Part shown: in pieces, positions 51,397-60,364 of the stretch
How positions within the stretch are numbered: the first letter of the stretch is position 1
How the letters are laid out: every line of letters begins with the position of its first letter
Assembly (NCBI RefSeq): GCF_013409305.1
Contig: NZ_JACBZJ010000001.1
Location: 1,054,001 to 1,118,000 of the forward strand
Origin: Cellulomonas soli
GTDB lineage: Bacteria > Actinomycetota > Actinomycetes > Actinomycetales > Cellulomonadaceae
Length of the DNA: 64,000 nucleotides
Direction: 5' to 3'
The notes under the pieces: generated by a model
The model's input: only the letters and a program-made list of their open reading frames with translations
Database searches by the model: none
Told to the model about the DNA's origin: nothing
Made by a program: the position numbers and the translations under genes

Positions 51397-52425
51397 TCAG
51401 TCGACGGCCTCCGCGAGCGCTGCCCCCGTCGCCGCGCCCGCGTCACGCACGTGGCCGACGAGCGCGAGCACCAGCCCGAGGACGGCCCACCCGGCGAGGA
51501 CGAGCCAGGGGAAGGCTGTGGGGGCCGCCGGGAAGTACGACAGGTCGCGCAGCAGCGTGCTCCCGGCACCGGGCGGGAACCACTGCCCGACGGCACCCCA
51601 GGGCGAGGCGATCATCTCGACCGGCATCGCCGAGGCCGAGATCGGGTTGGCGACGAGCAGGAACAGCACCGGCCCGAGCGCCACGCCCCGTCGGCCGACC
51701 ACGGCGGTGAAGCCGACGATCACGCCGCTGATCGCGAGCAGCGCGAGGCCGACGGCTGCCGCGTCCGCCCAGAACGGGCCGACCAACGCCCCGAACCAGC
51801 CCTGCAGGACGGCCGTCACGCCGAGACCGGCGACGACCGCGTAGAGCCCGACGGCGGTCACCCGACGCCTGGCGCCCACGACGGTCGTGGAGATGACGAC
51901 CCCGCCGAGGATCCCACCGAGCACGAGCGGGAACGTCGCCGCCCCGAGCACCACGCCCCTCGGGTCGTCCGTCGAGAGCGGCACGACGTCGGTGACGGCG
52001 ACCGTGATCGGCGCGGCGAGCTCGACGCCCTGCGCCTGCGCCGCGGCGGTGAGCTGCGCCTGCAGCACGGGGGCGAGCCCGGCGAGGGTCTGCGCAACGA
52101 CCGGGCTCGCGGCTGACGCGGTGAGCACCTCGGGCTCCGCTCCCAGGACGACGGCGCCGTAGACGTCGCGGCTCTCGATCAGCTCGACCGCGGCGGCCCG
52201 GTCCTGCGCAGGCGTCAGCGCGAAGGCCCCGGGAGCGCGTTCGTCGAGGGCCGCTCCGAGCGCGTCCGTGACCGCCTGGTCGCCCACGACGGCCACGGGC
52301 ACGTCCTGCGCGTCGGCGGTCACGCTCGGCCACAGGAACGCCATGACGACGACCGCGAGCGCGGCGGCGAGCCCGAGGCAGGTGACGACGAGGTGCCGCC
52401 ACGGGGTGTGCGGGGTGCGGGTCAC
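51397..52425 (-). CDS. YhgE/Pip-like or ABC-2-like membrane protein
   Basis: A 342-aa protein from GTG 52425. It has one N-terminal helix (about residues 10-30), an extracytoplasmic domain (about 35-165) with VAVVGDQAVTDALGAAL, then six helices in the C-terminal half. The arrangement resembles ABC-2 export permeases and YhgE/Pip proteins. No ATPase gene is near. It is divergent from a TetR regulator gene with two palindromic operators between them, so it is probably repressed by it. Confidence 0.7.
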   Translation of the reverse strand: MTRTPHTPWRHLVVTCLGLAAALAVVVMAFLWPSVTADAQDVPVAVVGDQAVTDALGAALDERAPGAFALTPAQDRAAAVELIESRDVYGAVVLGAEPEVLTASAASPVVAQTLAGLAPVLQAQLTAAAQAQGVELAAPITVAVTDVVPLSTDDPRGVVLGAATFPLVLGGILGGVVISTTVVGARRRVTAVGLYAVVAGLGVTAVLQGWFGALVGPFWADAAAVGLALLAISGVIVGFTAVVGRRGVALGPVLFLLVANPISASAMPVEMIASPWGAVGQWFPPGAGSTLLRDLSYFPAAPTAFPWLVLAGWAVLGLVLALVGHVRDAGAATGAALAEAVD

Positions 52426-52444
52426 GGGAGTCTCCCCTTCAAAC

Positions 52445-52454
52445 CGAACGTTCG
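52445..52454. promoter_or_regulatory. Operator palindrome 1
   Basis: CGAACGTTCG, a 10-bp perfect palindrome in the divergent gap, 20 nt upstream of the membrane-protein start. It shares the AACGnTCGTT core style with the second palindrome. Confidence 0.55.
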
Positions 52455-52492
52455 TTCTCTGTCGGTCCGAGGGTCCGCCCATGCCGCCGGGG

Positions 52493-52527
52493 TTGTCAAG
52501 AACGATCGTTCGTTTTTATGGTGTCCC
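52493..52527 (+). promoter_or_regulatory. Promoter and operator 2 for a leaderless TetR gene
   Basis: TTGTCA (52493-52498) and TATGGT (52517-52522) are separated by 18 nt. The spacer contains the 12-bp palindrome GAACGATCGTTC (52500-52511). The GTG start is at 52528, so the transcript is probably leaderless. A dimer on the palindrome would block its own promoter. Confidence 0.6.
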
Positions 52528-53121
52528 GTGCCCAAGGTCACCGAGGAGTACCGCGACGCCCGCCGCCAGGAGATCGCCGACGCCGCCCTGCGCGTCTTCC
52601 GCCGCCGCGGCTTCCAGGCGGCGTCGATGGCCGAGATCATCGCCGAGTCGGGCATGTCGGCCGGCGCCATCTACGGGCACTTCCGCTCACGCGAGGAGAT
52701 CGTGCACGACGTCGCCGGCCGGGTCATCGGCGCCCGGATCGCCGACGTCGAGCAGCTCGCGACCCTCGAGCCGATGCCGGCGCCCCGGACGGTCGTACGC
52801 ACGATGATCGCCGGCCTGGAGCGGGAGGTCGGGGACCTCGGCGCGATCGTGCAGCTGTGGGGCGAGGCGATCACCGACCCGGCGATCCGCGAGCTCGCCG
52901 CCGGGATCTACCGGCGGATGTCGACGGTCATGGCCGGGTACCTGGCCACCTGGCACGAGCAGGTGCAGGGCCGCACACCCGAGCAGGCGGCGACCCTCGC
53001 ACGCGCGCAGGTGCCGCTGTTCGTCGCGGCCATCCAGTCGTACACGCTCACCGGCGCCCTGGTGGACGACTTCGACCGCGAGGCGTACCTCACCGCGATC
53101 GAGGCGCACCTGCCCGGCTGA
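52528..53121 (+). CDS. TetR-family regulator (likely autorepressed)
   Basis: A 197-aa protein with the HTH ASMAEIIAESGMSAGAIYGHFRSREEIV (about residues 28-55) and a helical ligand domain. GTG 52528 sits five nt after the -10 element, suggesting leaderless expression. It likely represses itself and the divergent membrane protein through the palindromes in the gap. The ligand is unknown. Confidence 0.9.
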   Translation: MPKVTEEYRDARRQEIADAALRVFRRRGFQAASMAEIIAESGMSAGAIYGHFRSREEIVHDVAGRVIGARIADVEQLATLEPMPAPRTVVRTMIAGLEREVGDLGAIVQLWGEAITDPAIRELAAGIYRRMSTVMAGYLATWHEQVQGRTPEQAATLARAQVPLFVAAIQSYTLTGALVDDFDREAYLTAIEAHLPG

Positions 53122-53181
53122 ACCGGCTGATCCGGGCCGAACCGGCGGAACCGACGGGAAGCGCGGAGCGGGCACGACGAA

Positions 53182-53223
53182 GCACGGGTGCCGTCGACCC
53201 CTCCGGTCCGGCGGCACCCGTGC
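53182..53223. terminator. Terminator between convergent TetR and GH42 genes
   Basis: GCACGGGTGCCG (53182-53193) pairs perfectly with CGGCACCCGTGC (53212-53223), with an 18-nt loop. It terminates transcription from both sides. Confidence 0.7.
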
Positions 53224-53237
53224 AGATCGTGTACGGC

Positions 53238-55295
53238 TCAGCCCTCGAGGACCGCCAGCCCCCACGGCCCGAGCGCGAGCACGTCACCCGCGGAGACGTC
53301 CGTCCCGTCGAGCAGCGACCGGCCGGAGACCGGGCTGGCGACCTCGACCAGGGCGGCCGAGTAGTTGAGAAGGTAGGTCACCGCACGCCCCTGGGCGTTG
53401 GTGCCTCGCCGCACGGTGACCGCACCGGCCAGGTCCTGCGGCCACGCCCACAGCCCCGCGTCGCGCAGCGCGAGCTCGAGGACCGCGGAGAGCAGCTCCG
53501 GGCTGGTCATCGTTCCCAGGTGCCACGCCGTGCCCTGGCCCGCGCGGTGGCGGGTGATCGCCGCGTCGCCGCGGTACGCGTCGTGGTCGTAGGACGCGAG
53601 CACCTCGGCGCCGGTCGGCTGCAGCAGCTCCATGAACTTCTGCGCCTGCGGTGCCTCGGCGCCCTCGGTCGCTCCCTCGGCGTAGGTGCCCGCGAGGTCG
53701 CCGTGCAGCGTCAGGCCGACCCCGTCCGGCAGCGTGAACTGGTTGTACGTCAGGCCGAGCGTGTCCGTCAGGCCGTGCGGCTGGGCGTCGTGCCAGACCT
53801 TCACGTGCTCGTTCGTCACGGCCGAGCGGAACGTGGTGACCAGGTGCCCGCCGCCGGCCACGAAGTCGCGCAGGCGGTGCAGCGTCGACTCGGGCGCGCT
53901 GTACAGCGCGGGGGCGAGGACCATCGCGTACCGGCCCAGGTCCTCCTCGTCGGGCGAGACGAAGTCAACCTCGACGTTCAGGTCGAACAGGGCGTCGTAG
54001 ACCCAGCGGAGCACGTCGTTGTAGCCGATCGAGCTGCCGAAGACCCCGTTGATGAAGCCGGTCTCGATGGTGAACCACTGCAGCGCGGTGAGCGACTCGT
54101 TGCTGACCATGACCGCGACCCGGTTCTGCTTGCGCAGGTGCACCAGCGAGTCGCCGACGCGGGCGACCTCGGCGCCGAAGACACCGGCCTCCTCGTACGT
54201 GGGGTTCGAGGCCAGGTCGTGGCTGAGCAGCCCCTTCCAGTACGTCTCGAAAGAGTTGTGGATGGAGTGCCAGTGCCAGTACATGACGGCGTCGGCGCCG
54301 CTGGCCAGGTGGCTGAACGCCTGCAGCCGCAGCTGGCCCGGGTAGGGCAGCCAGCCGGGCTGACCCTGCGCCTGCGTCTCGAGCACCAGGTAGTTCGCGC
54401 CGCCCTTGATGGAGCGGGTCATGTCGCCGCCGAACGCGATCTCCTTGCCGGTCAGGCGCGACTGCGTCGGGTGGTAGATGTCCACGCCGGCGATGTCGAC
54501 CGTCTTGGCAGCCTTGAAGTGGTCGACCGAGGGCTGCAGACCGTACGACCAGCCCGGGCCCCAGTCGAAGTCGAAGTTCTGCGTGACGAACTGGTCCTCG
54601 CGCGCGTACTCACGGACGAGCCCCGACTGCCAGCCCAGGTAGTCCTCGACGAGCCGGCGGCGGAACTTGTCGAACTCGGCGGCGAGCGAGCCGTTGATCG
54701 TGCCGCGCACGTCCGGGAAGTCCTCCCAGGCGTCGATCCGGTTGGACCAGTACGCCAGGCCGAACGCGTCGTTGAGCGCACCCAGGTCGTCGTCGAACTG
54801 CGCGCGCAGGTACTTCACGAACGCGCGCTGCACGTTGGTGCCGGCTGCGCCGTAGTACTTGGTCTCGTTGTCGATCTGGAAGCCGATGACGCCGGAGCGG
54901 TGCGCGGTGTGCTCCAGGAGCCGGCGGATGACCCGCTCGGCGTGGAACAGGAACGTCGGGTTGGTGACGTCCATGATCTGCCGGGCGCCGTAGCGACCCT
55001 CGCCGGCGTTGGTCACAGCCAGCACCTCGGGGTGCGACTGCACGAGCCAGGTGGGCACGGCGTACGTGGGGGTCCCGACGATCACGTGGATGCCGGCGGC
55101 CTCCATCGCGTCGAGCGCACGGTCGACGTGCGTGAAGTCGAAGACCCCGGGCTGGGGCTCGAGCGTGCTCCACGTCGACTCGGCGATGCGCACCACGTTG
55201 ATGCTCGCGGCGTGCATCATCGCGACGTCGTCGTCGATGCGGTCGCTCGGCATGTACTCGTCGTAGTACGCCGCGCCGAACAGAACCTTGTCCAT
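53238..55295 (-). CDS. GH42 beta-galactosidase
   Basis: A 685-aa protein. The GH42 (beta/alpha)8 barrel covers about residues 1-390. The general acid/base Glu lies in FQIDNETKYY and the nucleophile Glu in NYLVLETQAQGQ. The trimerisation and beta-galactosidase C-terminal domains follow. ATG 55295 was chosen because AAGGG is ten nt upstream; GTG 55307 is a possible alternative. It hydrolyses terminal beta-D-galactosides inside the cell, fitting with the GH53 galactanase and the MFS transporter. No signal peptide. Promoter contains a putative TetR site. Confidence 0.92.
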   Translation of the reverse strand: MDKVLFGAAYYDEYMPSDRIDDDVAMMHAASINVVRIAESTWSTLEPQPGVFDFTHVDRALDAMEAAGIHVIVGTPTYAVPTWLVQSHPEVLAVTNAGEGRYGARQIMDVTNPTFLFHAERVIRRLLEHTAHRSGVIGFQIDNETKYYGAAGTNVQRAFVKYLRAQFDDDLGALNDAFGLAYWSNRIDAWEDFPDVRGTINGSLAAEFDKFRRRLVEDYLGWQSGLVREYAREDQFVTQNFDFDWGPGWSYGLQPSVDHFKAAKTVDIAGVDIYHPTQSRLTGKEIAFGGDMTRSIKGGANYLVLETQAQGQPGWLPYPGQLRLQAFSHLASGADAVMYWHWHSIHNSFETYWKGLLSHDLASNPTYEEAGVFGAEVARVGDSLVHLRKQNRVAVMVSNESLTALQWFTIETGFINGVFGSSIGYNDVLRWVYDALFDLNVEVDFVSPDEEDLGRYAMVLAPALYSAPESTLHRLRDFVAGGGHLVTTFRSAVTNEHVKVWHDAQPHGLTDTLGLTYNQFTLPDGVGLTLHGDLAGTYAEGATEGAEAPQAQKFMELLQPTGAEVLASYDHDAYRGDAAITRHRAGQGTAWHLGTMTSPELLSAVLELALRDAGLWAWPQDLAGAVTVRRGTNAQGRAVTYLLNYSAALVEVASPVSGRSLLDGTDVSAGDVLALGPWGLAVLEG

Positions 55296-55402
55296 GGCCT
55301 CGGTCACCCTTCACGTCACCTTTGATCGTGCGTCCCGGGTGCGGTGGGCCCCGGGGAGGGCTCCGTCGCCGTCGGGGCGTCGGAGCCGGAGCACACTCTA
55401 CC

Positions 55403-55419
55403 TACTGTGTACTCGGTAG
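55403..55419. promoter_or_regulatory. Candidate TetR operator, copy 2 (GH42 promoter)
   Basis: TACTGTGTACTCGGTAG lies about 110 nt upstream of the GH42 start on the minus strand. It matches the motif at 49849-49865 in 15 of 17 positions. Nearby GGTAG and CTACC halves could form an imperfect inverted pair. Confidence 0.55.
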
Positions 55420-55424
55420 ACCTA

Positions 55425-55457
55425 GATCGTCTTTTCGATCACTGGGAATATAGTTCC
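55425..55457. promoter_or_regulatory. MarR-gene promoter with palindromic elements
   Basis: GATCGTCTTTTCGATC (55425-55440) has matching GATCG/CGATC arms. GGAATATAGTTCC (55445-55457) overlaps a -10-like TATAGT, 23 nt upstream of the MarR ATG. These may be MarR operator sites. Function is inferred. Confidence 0.45.
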
Positions 55458-55479
55458 GCGGCATCCAGTTGAGCCGGCC

Positions 55480-55908
55480 ATGGACTTCTTCGACGCCCTC
55501 GTGCGGTACGAGGTGCACCTCTGGAACCACCTCGACGAGCACGTCCGCGACCTCGGCATCTCGCTCGGCACGCTGCACGGCCTGCGGGTGATCCACCGGC
55601 ACGACGGCCAGTGCCGGGTGCAGGAGCTACGCGCCGACCTCGGCATCACCGTCGGCGCAGCCAGCAAGTTCGTCGACCGGCTTGAGCGCGACGGTCTCGC
55701 GGTGCGCAGCGCCCACCCGAGCGACCGCCGCTCGTCGCTCGTGACCCTCACGCCCGCCGGCGCGCTGGCGCACGAGCGTGGCGTCGCGGCCGTCGAGACC
55801 GAGCTAGCCGCGCTGCTCGCCGACGAGCCCGACATCGCCGCCACCACCGCCACGCTCCGCCGCCTGCTCGGTCGGCTGCAGCCCGAGGCTGCCGGATCCG
55901 AGCAGTGA
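55480..55908 (+). CDS. MarR-family transcriptional regulator
   Basis: A 142-aa protein with the MarR winged helix: RVQELRADLGITVGAASKFVDRLERDGLAVRSAHPSDRRSSLVTLTPAG (about residues 45-95). It is the first gene of a seven-gene block in which every junction is a 4-nt overlap. It probably represses the block in the absence of a phenolic or other ligand, or a toxic substrate of the encoded transporters. Confidence 0.9.
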   Translation: MDFFDALVRYEVHLWNHLDEHVRDLGISLGTLHGLRVIHRHDGQCRVQELRADLGITVGAASKFVDRLERDGLAVRSAHPSDRRSSLVTLTPAGALAHERGVAAVETELAALLADEPDIAATTATLRRLLGRLQPEAAGSEQ

Positions 55909-56885
55909 GCGGCACCATGCGCGCGGTCGTCCTCGACGGCCCCGGCACGCCCGAGGCGCTGCGCCTGCGCACCGTGCCGGTCCCCCGACCCCAGCCCGGC
56001 CAGGTGCTCGTGCGGGTCCGGGCGTTCGGCCTCAACCGCTCCGAGCTGCACTTCCGGCGCGGCCAGGCCACCTCCGGGTCGTTCCCCCGCATCCCCGGCA
56101 TCGAGGCCGCGGGCGTCGTCGAAGAGGCGCCCGGCGGCGAGCTCGCACCCGGCACGCAGGTCATGGCGATGATGGGCGGGATGGGTCGCACGATCGACGG
56201 CGGCTACGCCGAGCACGTCGTCGTCCCCGCCGCTCAGCTCGTGCCGTTCAGCAGCGACCTGCCCTGGGACGTGCTCGGTGCCGTGCCCGAGATGCTGCAG
56301 ACCGCCCACGGCTCGTTGGCCGTCGGCGTCCGGGCCGAGCCCGGGCAGAGCCTGCTCGTGCGCGGCGGCACCTCGTCGGTGGGTCTGGCCCTTGCCGTGC
56401 TCGGTCGGCTGCACGGGCTCACCGTCCTGTCGACCACGCGCTCCCCCGCGCGCCGCGCGCTGCTCGAGGCCCACGGCGTCGACCACGCGCTCGTCGACGA
56501 CGGGAACGTGGCGGAGCAGGTCCGCCGCATCCTGCCCGACGGCGTCGACGGAGCCGTCGAGCTGGTCGGCGTCGACATGCTGCGCGACACCCTGCGCTCC
56601 GTGCGCCCGGGCGGCACCGTCTCCTTCACCGGGATGCTCTCCGACCGGTGGACGATCCCGGAGTTCTACCCGATGGACTGGCTGCCGAACGGCGTGCGCC
56701 TGACCGCGTACTCCGGCGACGCGGCCGACCTGCCCGCACCCGTGCTCCAGGGGTTCCTCGACGCCGTCGCCGACGGCCGCGCCCGCGTACCCGTCGGACG
56801 CGTCTACCGGCTCGACGACATCGTGCAGGCGCACCGCGACATGGAGGCCGGAACCGTCGGCGGCAAGGGCGTGGTCGTCCTGTGA
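55905..56885 (+). CDS. Zinc-type alcohol dehydrogenase/quinone oxidoreductase (MDR)
   Basis: A 326-aa MDR-superfamily NAD(P)H-dependent oxidoreductase. An N-terminal GroES-like domain has PGIEAAGVVEEAPG, and the Rossmann half has VRGGTSSVGLALAVLGRL. No catalytic-zinc Cys/His set is obvious, so it is of the quinone-oxidoreductase type. Overlaps MarR by 4 nt. Confidence 0.88.
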   Translation: MSGTMRAVVLDGPGTPEALRLRTVPVPRPQPGQVLVRVRAFGLNRSELHFRRGQATSGSFPRIPGIEAAGVVEEAPGGELAPGTQVMAMMGGMGRTIDGGYAEHVVVPAAQLVPFSSDLPWDVLGAVPEMLQTAHGSLAVGVRAEPGQSLLVRGGTSSVGLALAVLGRLHGLTVLSTTRSPARRALLEAHGVDHALVDDGNVAEQVRRILPDGVDGAVELVGVDMLRDTLRSVRPGGTVSFTGMLSDRWTIPEFYPMDWLPNGVRLTAYSGDAADLPAPVLQGFLDAVADGRARVPVGRVYRLDDIVQAHRDMEAGTVGGKGVVVL

Positions 56886-58162
56886 GCCGGTCCCCGAGCA
56901 CCACGACGTCCTTGCGCGCCCGCGACCTGGCCAGCCCCACCCGGGTCACCGCGGCACTCGTCGGCACGCTCGCGCTGCAGAGCGCCGTGCCACCCTTCGC
57001 GACCGACATGTACACCCCCGCGTTCCCGCAGGTGACGGCCGACCTGGCCACCCAGGCCTCCCTCGTCGGCCTCACGCTCACCGCGTTCTTCCTCGGGCTG
57101 GGTGCCGGTCAGCTGATCGGCGGGCCGCTCTCGGACCAGCGCGGCCGTCGCATGCCGATCATCCTCGGCGGTCTGGTCTGCACGATCGGCGCCGTCGGGT
57201 GCGCGCTCGCACCCTCCATCGGCCTGCTCGTGGCCGCGCGCGTCGTGCAGGGCCTCGGCGGCGGCATCGCGTCTGCGGTGGCCCGAGCGGTGCTGGTCGA
57301 CGTGGCCCGAGGCGACCAGCTGGCCCGACTCATGGCGGTGCTCATGGCGCTCGGTGGCCTGGCGCCCATGATCGCCCCGGTCGCCGGCGCGGGCGTGCTG
57401 ACCGTCGGCACCTGGCGCACCGTGTTCTGGGCGCTCGTCGCGCTCGGCCTGCTGATGACCGTCACCGCCGTGCGCTGGATCCCCGAGACCCTGCCGCCGT
57501 CCCGTCGGCACGCCGGCGGCCTAGGGCGGTCGGTCGCCCGGTTCGGTGAGGTCCTGCGCATCCGACCGTTCGTCGGGTACATGCTCACCTCGTCGTTCTC
57601 GGCGTTCAGCATGATGGCGTACGTCGCCAACGCGACCTACGTGCTGCAGGTGCAGAAGGGCATGGGCACCTTCCCGTACGCGCTGTTCTTCGCCTCGACC
57701 GCACTGGCCCAGGTGCTGCTCTCGCTCGTGAACGCCCGGCTCGTCGGCCGGTTCCGGCCGCGCCGCCTGATCCTCGTCGGGCTGTCCGCCTCGACCACGG
57801 CGGTGCTCGCCCTGACCCTGGGCGTGCTCGTGTGGGACACGCCGCTGGTCCTCACCTGCGCCGGGTTCCTCGTCCTCATGGCCGCGCAGGCGTTCATCTT
57901 CGGCAACGCCGGTGCGCTCGCCGCGGGGCAGGCCACGCACATGGCGGGCTCGGCCTCCGCCGTGCAGGGCGTCGTCCAGGCGCTCGCCATGGCGCTCGCC
58001 GCACCGCTGGCCAGCGCGGGCGGCGGCGCCACGGCCGTCCCGATGGTGCTGGTGATGCTCGTCGGCGTCATCGGCTCGTGGGTGGCGTGCGGCATCGTCG
58101 TCCCCCGACCTGCGGCGATCCCCGCCGCAGCCCCCCACGACAGCGCGGAGGCCTCCCGGTGA
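56882..58162 (+). CDS. MFS transporter (Bcr/CflA-like)
   Basis: A 426-aa 12-helix MFS protein. The Bcr/CflA drug-resistance signature appears as DMYTPAFPQVTADL in helix 1 and GGPLSDQRGRRMPI in loop 2-3. Overlaps the upstream gene by 4 nt. Probable efflux of drugs or a reaction product of the adjacent oxidoreductase. Confidence 0.87.
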   Translation: MSRSPSTTTSLRARDLASPTRVTAALVGTLALQSAVPPFATDMYTPAFPQVTADLATQASLVGLTLTAFFLGLGAGQLIGGPLSDQRGRRMPIILGGLVCTIGAVGCALAPSIGLLVAARVVQGLGGGIASAVARAVLVDVARGDQLARLMAVLMALGGLAPMIAPVAGAGVLTVGTWRTVFWALVALGLLMTVTAVRWIPETLPPSRRHAGGLGRSVARFGEVLRIRPFVGYMLTSSFSAFSMMAYVANATYVLQVQKGMGTFPYALFFASTALAQVLLSLVNARLVGRFRPRRLILVGLSASTTAVLALTLGVLVWDTPLVLTCAGFLVLMAAQAFIFGNAGALAAGQATHMAGSASAVQGVVQALAMALAAPLASAGGGATAVPMVLVMLVGVIGSWVACGIVVPRPAAIPAAAPHDSAEASR

Positions 58163-58971
58163 TCGAGTACCGGTCAGTGACGAAGACCTACCCGGGCGGC
58201 ACGACGGCCGTCGACGAGTTCGACCTGACCATCCCCGCCCACCGCACCGTGGCCCTCGTCGGCTCGTCCGGCTCGGGCAAGACGACGCTGCTGCGGATGG
58301 TCAACCGCATGGTCGAGCCCACCTCGGGCACCGTCCTCGTCGACGGGCAGGACGTGCGCGACGTCGACCGGGTCGCCCTGCGCCGGTCGATCGGGTACGT
58401 GATGCAGGCCGGCGGGCTGCTGCCGCACCGCACCGTGGTCGACAACGTGGCGACCGTCCCGGTGCTGAGCGGCGTGCCCCGCCGCCGCGCCCGCCTGCAG
58501 GCCCTCGAGCTGCTCGAACGCGTCGGGCTCGACCCCGCCCTGGGTCGTCGGTACCCCGGCCAGCTCTCGGGCGGTCAGCAGCAGCGCGTCGGCGTCGCCC
58601 GGGCGCTGGCCGCCGACCCGCAGGTCCTGCTGATGGACGAGCCTTTCGGTGCGGTCGACCCGATCGTGCGCCGCGAGCTGCAGGACGAGCTGCGACGCCT
58701 GCAGGCCGAGCTGGGCAAGACGGTCGTGCTCGTCACGCACGACGTCGACGAGGCGTTCCGGCTCGCCGACCAGGTCGTGATCCTGCGCGCAGGCGCCCGG
58801 GTCGCCCAGGCGGGCACACCCGCGCAGATCCTGGCTCACCCGGCGGACGACTTCGTCCGGGCGTTCGTCGGCGCCGACCGGGCCGAACGGACGCTGAGCA
58901 CGCGTGACGTGCGCGGCCGTCAGGTGCTCGTCGACGGTCACGGGCACCTCGCGGGGGTGCTCGCCCCGTGA
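58159..58971 (+). CDS. OpuC/ProV-type ABC ATPase
   Basis: A 270-aa ATPase with Walker A GSSGSGKTT, Q-loop VMQAGGLLPHR, signature LSGGQQQRVGVARAL, Walker B LLMDEPFGAVD, and a short C-terminal part without CBS pairs. Belongs to a quaternary-amine (glycine betaine, choline, carnitine) importer with the next three genes. Confidence 0.9.
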   Translation: MIEYRSVTKTYPGGTTAVDEFDLTIPAHRTVALVGSSGSGKTTLLRMVNRMVEPTSGTVLVDGQDVRDVDRVALRRSIGYVMQAGGLLPHRTVVDNVATVPVLSGVPRRRARLQALELLERVGLDPALGRRYPGQLSGGQQQRVGVARALAADPQVLLMDEPFGAVDPIVRRELQDELRRLQAELGKTVVLVTHDVDEAFRLADQVVILRAGARVAQAGTPAQILAHPADDFVRAFVGADRAERTLSTRDVRGRQVLVDGHGHLAGVLAP

Positions 58972-59657
58972 CCTGGTTGTCCCACGCGTGGCCGCAGGTC
59001 CTCGACCTGACCCGCGCGCACCTGCTGCTGTCCGTCCAGGCGATCGCCCTCAGCCTGCTGCTCGCCGTGCCCGCCGGGTACGCCGCCGCCCGGTTCCCCC
59101 GCGTCGGCGGCGCGCTGACCAGTGCGGCGACCCTGCTGTACGCGGTGCCCGCGCTGCCGCTGCTGATCATCGTCCCCGCGGTGCTGGGCGTGCCGCTGCG
59201 CTCGACCACGACCGTCGTGGCCGCGCTGACCGTGTACGGCGTCGCGCTCATGGTCCGCAGCGCCACCGACGCGTTCACCGCGGTGGACCCGTCCGTCCGA
59301 CAGGCGGCGCAGGCCGTCGGGCACTCCCGCTGGTCGCTGGGCTGGCGTGTCGACCTGCCGCTCGCCGTCCCGCTCCTGGTCGCCGGGGCTCGGGTCGTGT
59401 GCGTGAGCACCGTCGGCCTGGTCACCATCGGCGCGCTGATCGGGGTGCCGAGCCTGGGGACGCTGTTCACCGACGGGTTCCAGCGCGGGATCGTCGCCGA
59501 GGTCGCCACCGGGGTGCTCGGCACCGTCGTGATCGGGCTGGCGCTGGACGGCCTGTGCGCGCTGACCGGCCGTGCGCTGACGCCGTGGGCACGCACCGCA
59601 CCCGAGCCGCACCGGCCCCACGCACCCGTCCGCGCGGGGCAGGAGGTCACGACGTGA
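58968..59657 (+). CDS. ABC permease, OpuC type (first)
   Basis: A 229-aa permease with five helices and the EAA-like loop VDPSVRQAAQAVGHSRWSLGWRVDLPLAVPLL. Forms the membrane pore with the next permease. Overlaps neighbours by 4 nt at each end. Confidence 0.9.
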   Translation: MTWLSHAWPQVLDLTRAHLLLSVQAIALSLLLAVPAGYAAARFPRVGGALTSAATLLYAVPALPLLIIVPAVLGVPLRSTTTVVAALTVYGVALMVRSATDAFTAVDPSVRQAAQAVGHSRWSLGWRVDLPLAVPLLVAGARVVCVSTVGLVTIGALIGVPSLGTLFTDGFQRGIVAEVATGVLGTVVIGLALDGLCALTGRALTPWARTAPEPHRPHAPVRAGQEVTT

Positions 59658-60364
59658 GCCTCTTCGAGGCCGCCCTCGCGTGGCTCACCGACCCCGCGCA
59701 CTGGACCGGGGCGGGGTCGATCCCCGTCCGCACCGCCCAGCACCTGGCCGTCACGGCCGCGGCGGTGCTGCTCGCCGCACTGGTCGGCCTACCCCTCGGG
59801 GTCCTGGTAGGCCACACGCGCCGCGGACGGCTCGTCGTGGTCGCCCTCGCCGGGGCGGCACGGGCCGTCCCGACCCTGGGCCTGCTCACGCTGCTCGGTC
59901 TGGCGCTCGGCATCGGGCCGCGCGCACCGCTGGTCGCCCTCGTCGTCCTCGCCGTCCCCTCGCTGATCGCCGGCGCGTACGCGGGGGTCGCCGGGGTGGA
60001 CCCCTCGACGCTCGACGCGGCGCGGGCGAGCGGCATGACCGAGGGGCAGGTCGTCCGGCACGTCGAGCTGCCGCTGGCCGGGCCCGTGATCGTCGGAGCC
60101 CTGCGTGCCGCGACCCTGCAGGTCGTCGCCACGGCGACCCTCGCCGCCTACGTGGCCGACCTCGGTCTCGGCCGCTATCTCTTCACGGGTCTCAAGACCC
60201 GTGACTACGCCCAGATGCTCGCCGGCGCACTGCTCGTCACCGCCCTCGCCCTGCTGCTCGAGGTCGCGCTGTCCGCCCTCCACCGGGCGAGCGCCCGGCA
60301 CGCCGACCCCACCCGTCCCCGCCGGACCCTCCGACGGGCGCCCCTCCCGGAAGGACACCCGTGA
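59654..60364 (+). CDS. ABC permease, OpuC type (second)
   Basis: A 236-aa permease with five to six helices and the EAA-like loop VDPSTLDAARASGMTEGQVVRHVELPLAGPVI. Companion of the previous permease. The C-terminal tail is Arg/Pro-rich and cytoplasmic. Confidence 0.9.
   Translation: MSLFEAALAWLTDPAHWTGAGSIPVRTAQHLAVTAAAVLLAALVGLPLGVLVGHTRRGRLVVVALAGAARAVPTLGLLTLLGLALGIGPRAPLVALVVLAVPSLIAGAYAGVAGVDPSTLDAARASGMTEGQVVRHVELPLAGPVIVGALRAATLQVVATATLAAYVADLGLGRYLFTGLKTRDYAQMLAGALLVTALALLLEVALSALHRASARHADPTRPRRTLRRAPLPEGHP

Noticed and set aside
52518..55325. 935-aa plus-strand frame
   Set aside because: Antisense to the GH42 gene and out of frame with the TetR gene; composition is typical of GC-rich shadows.
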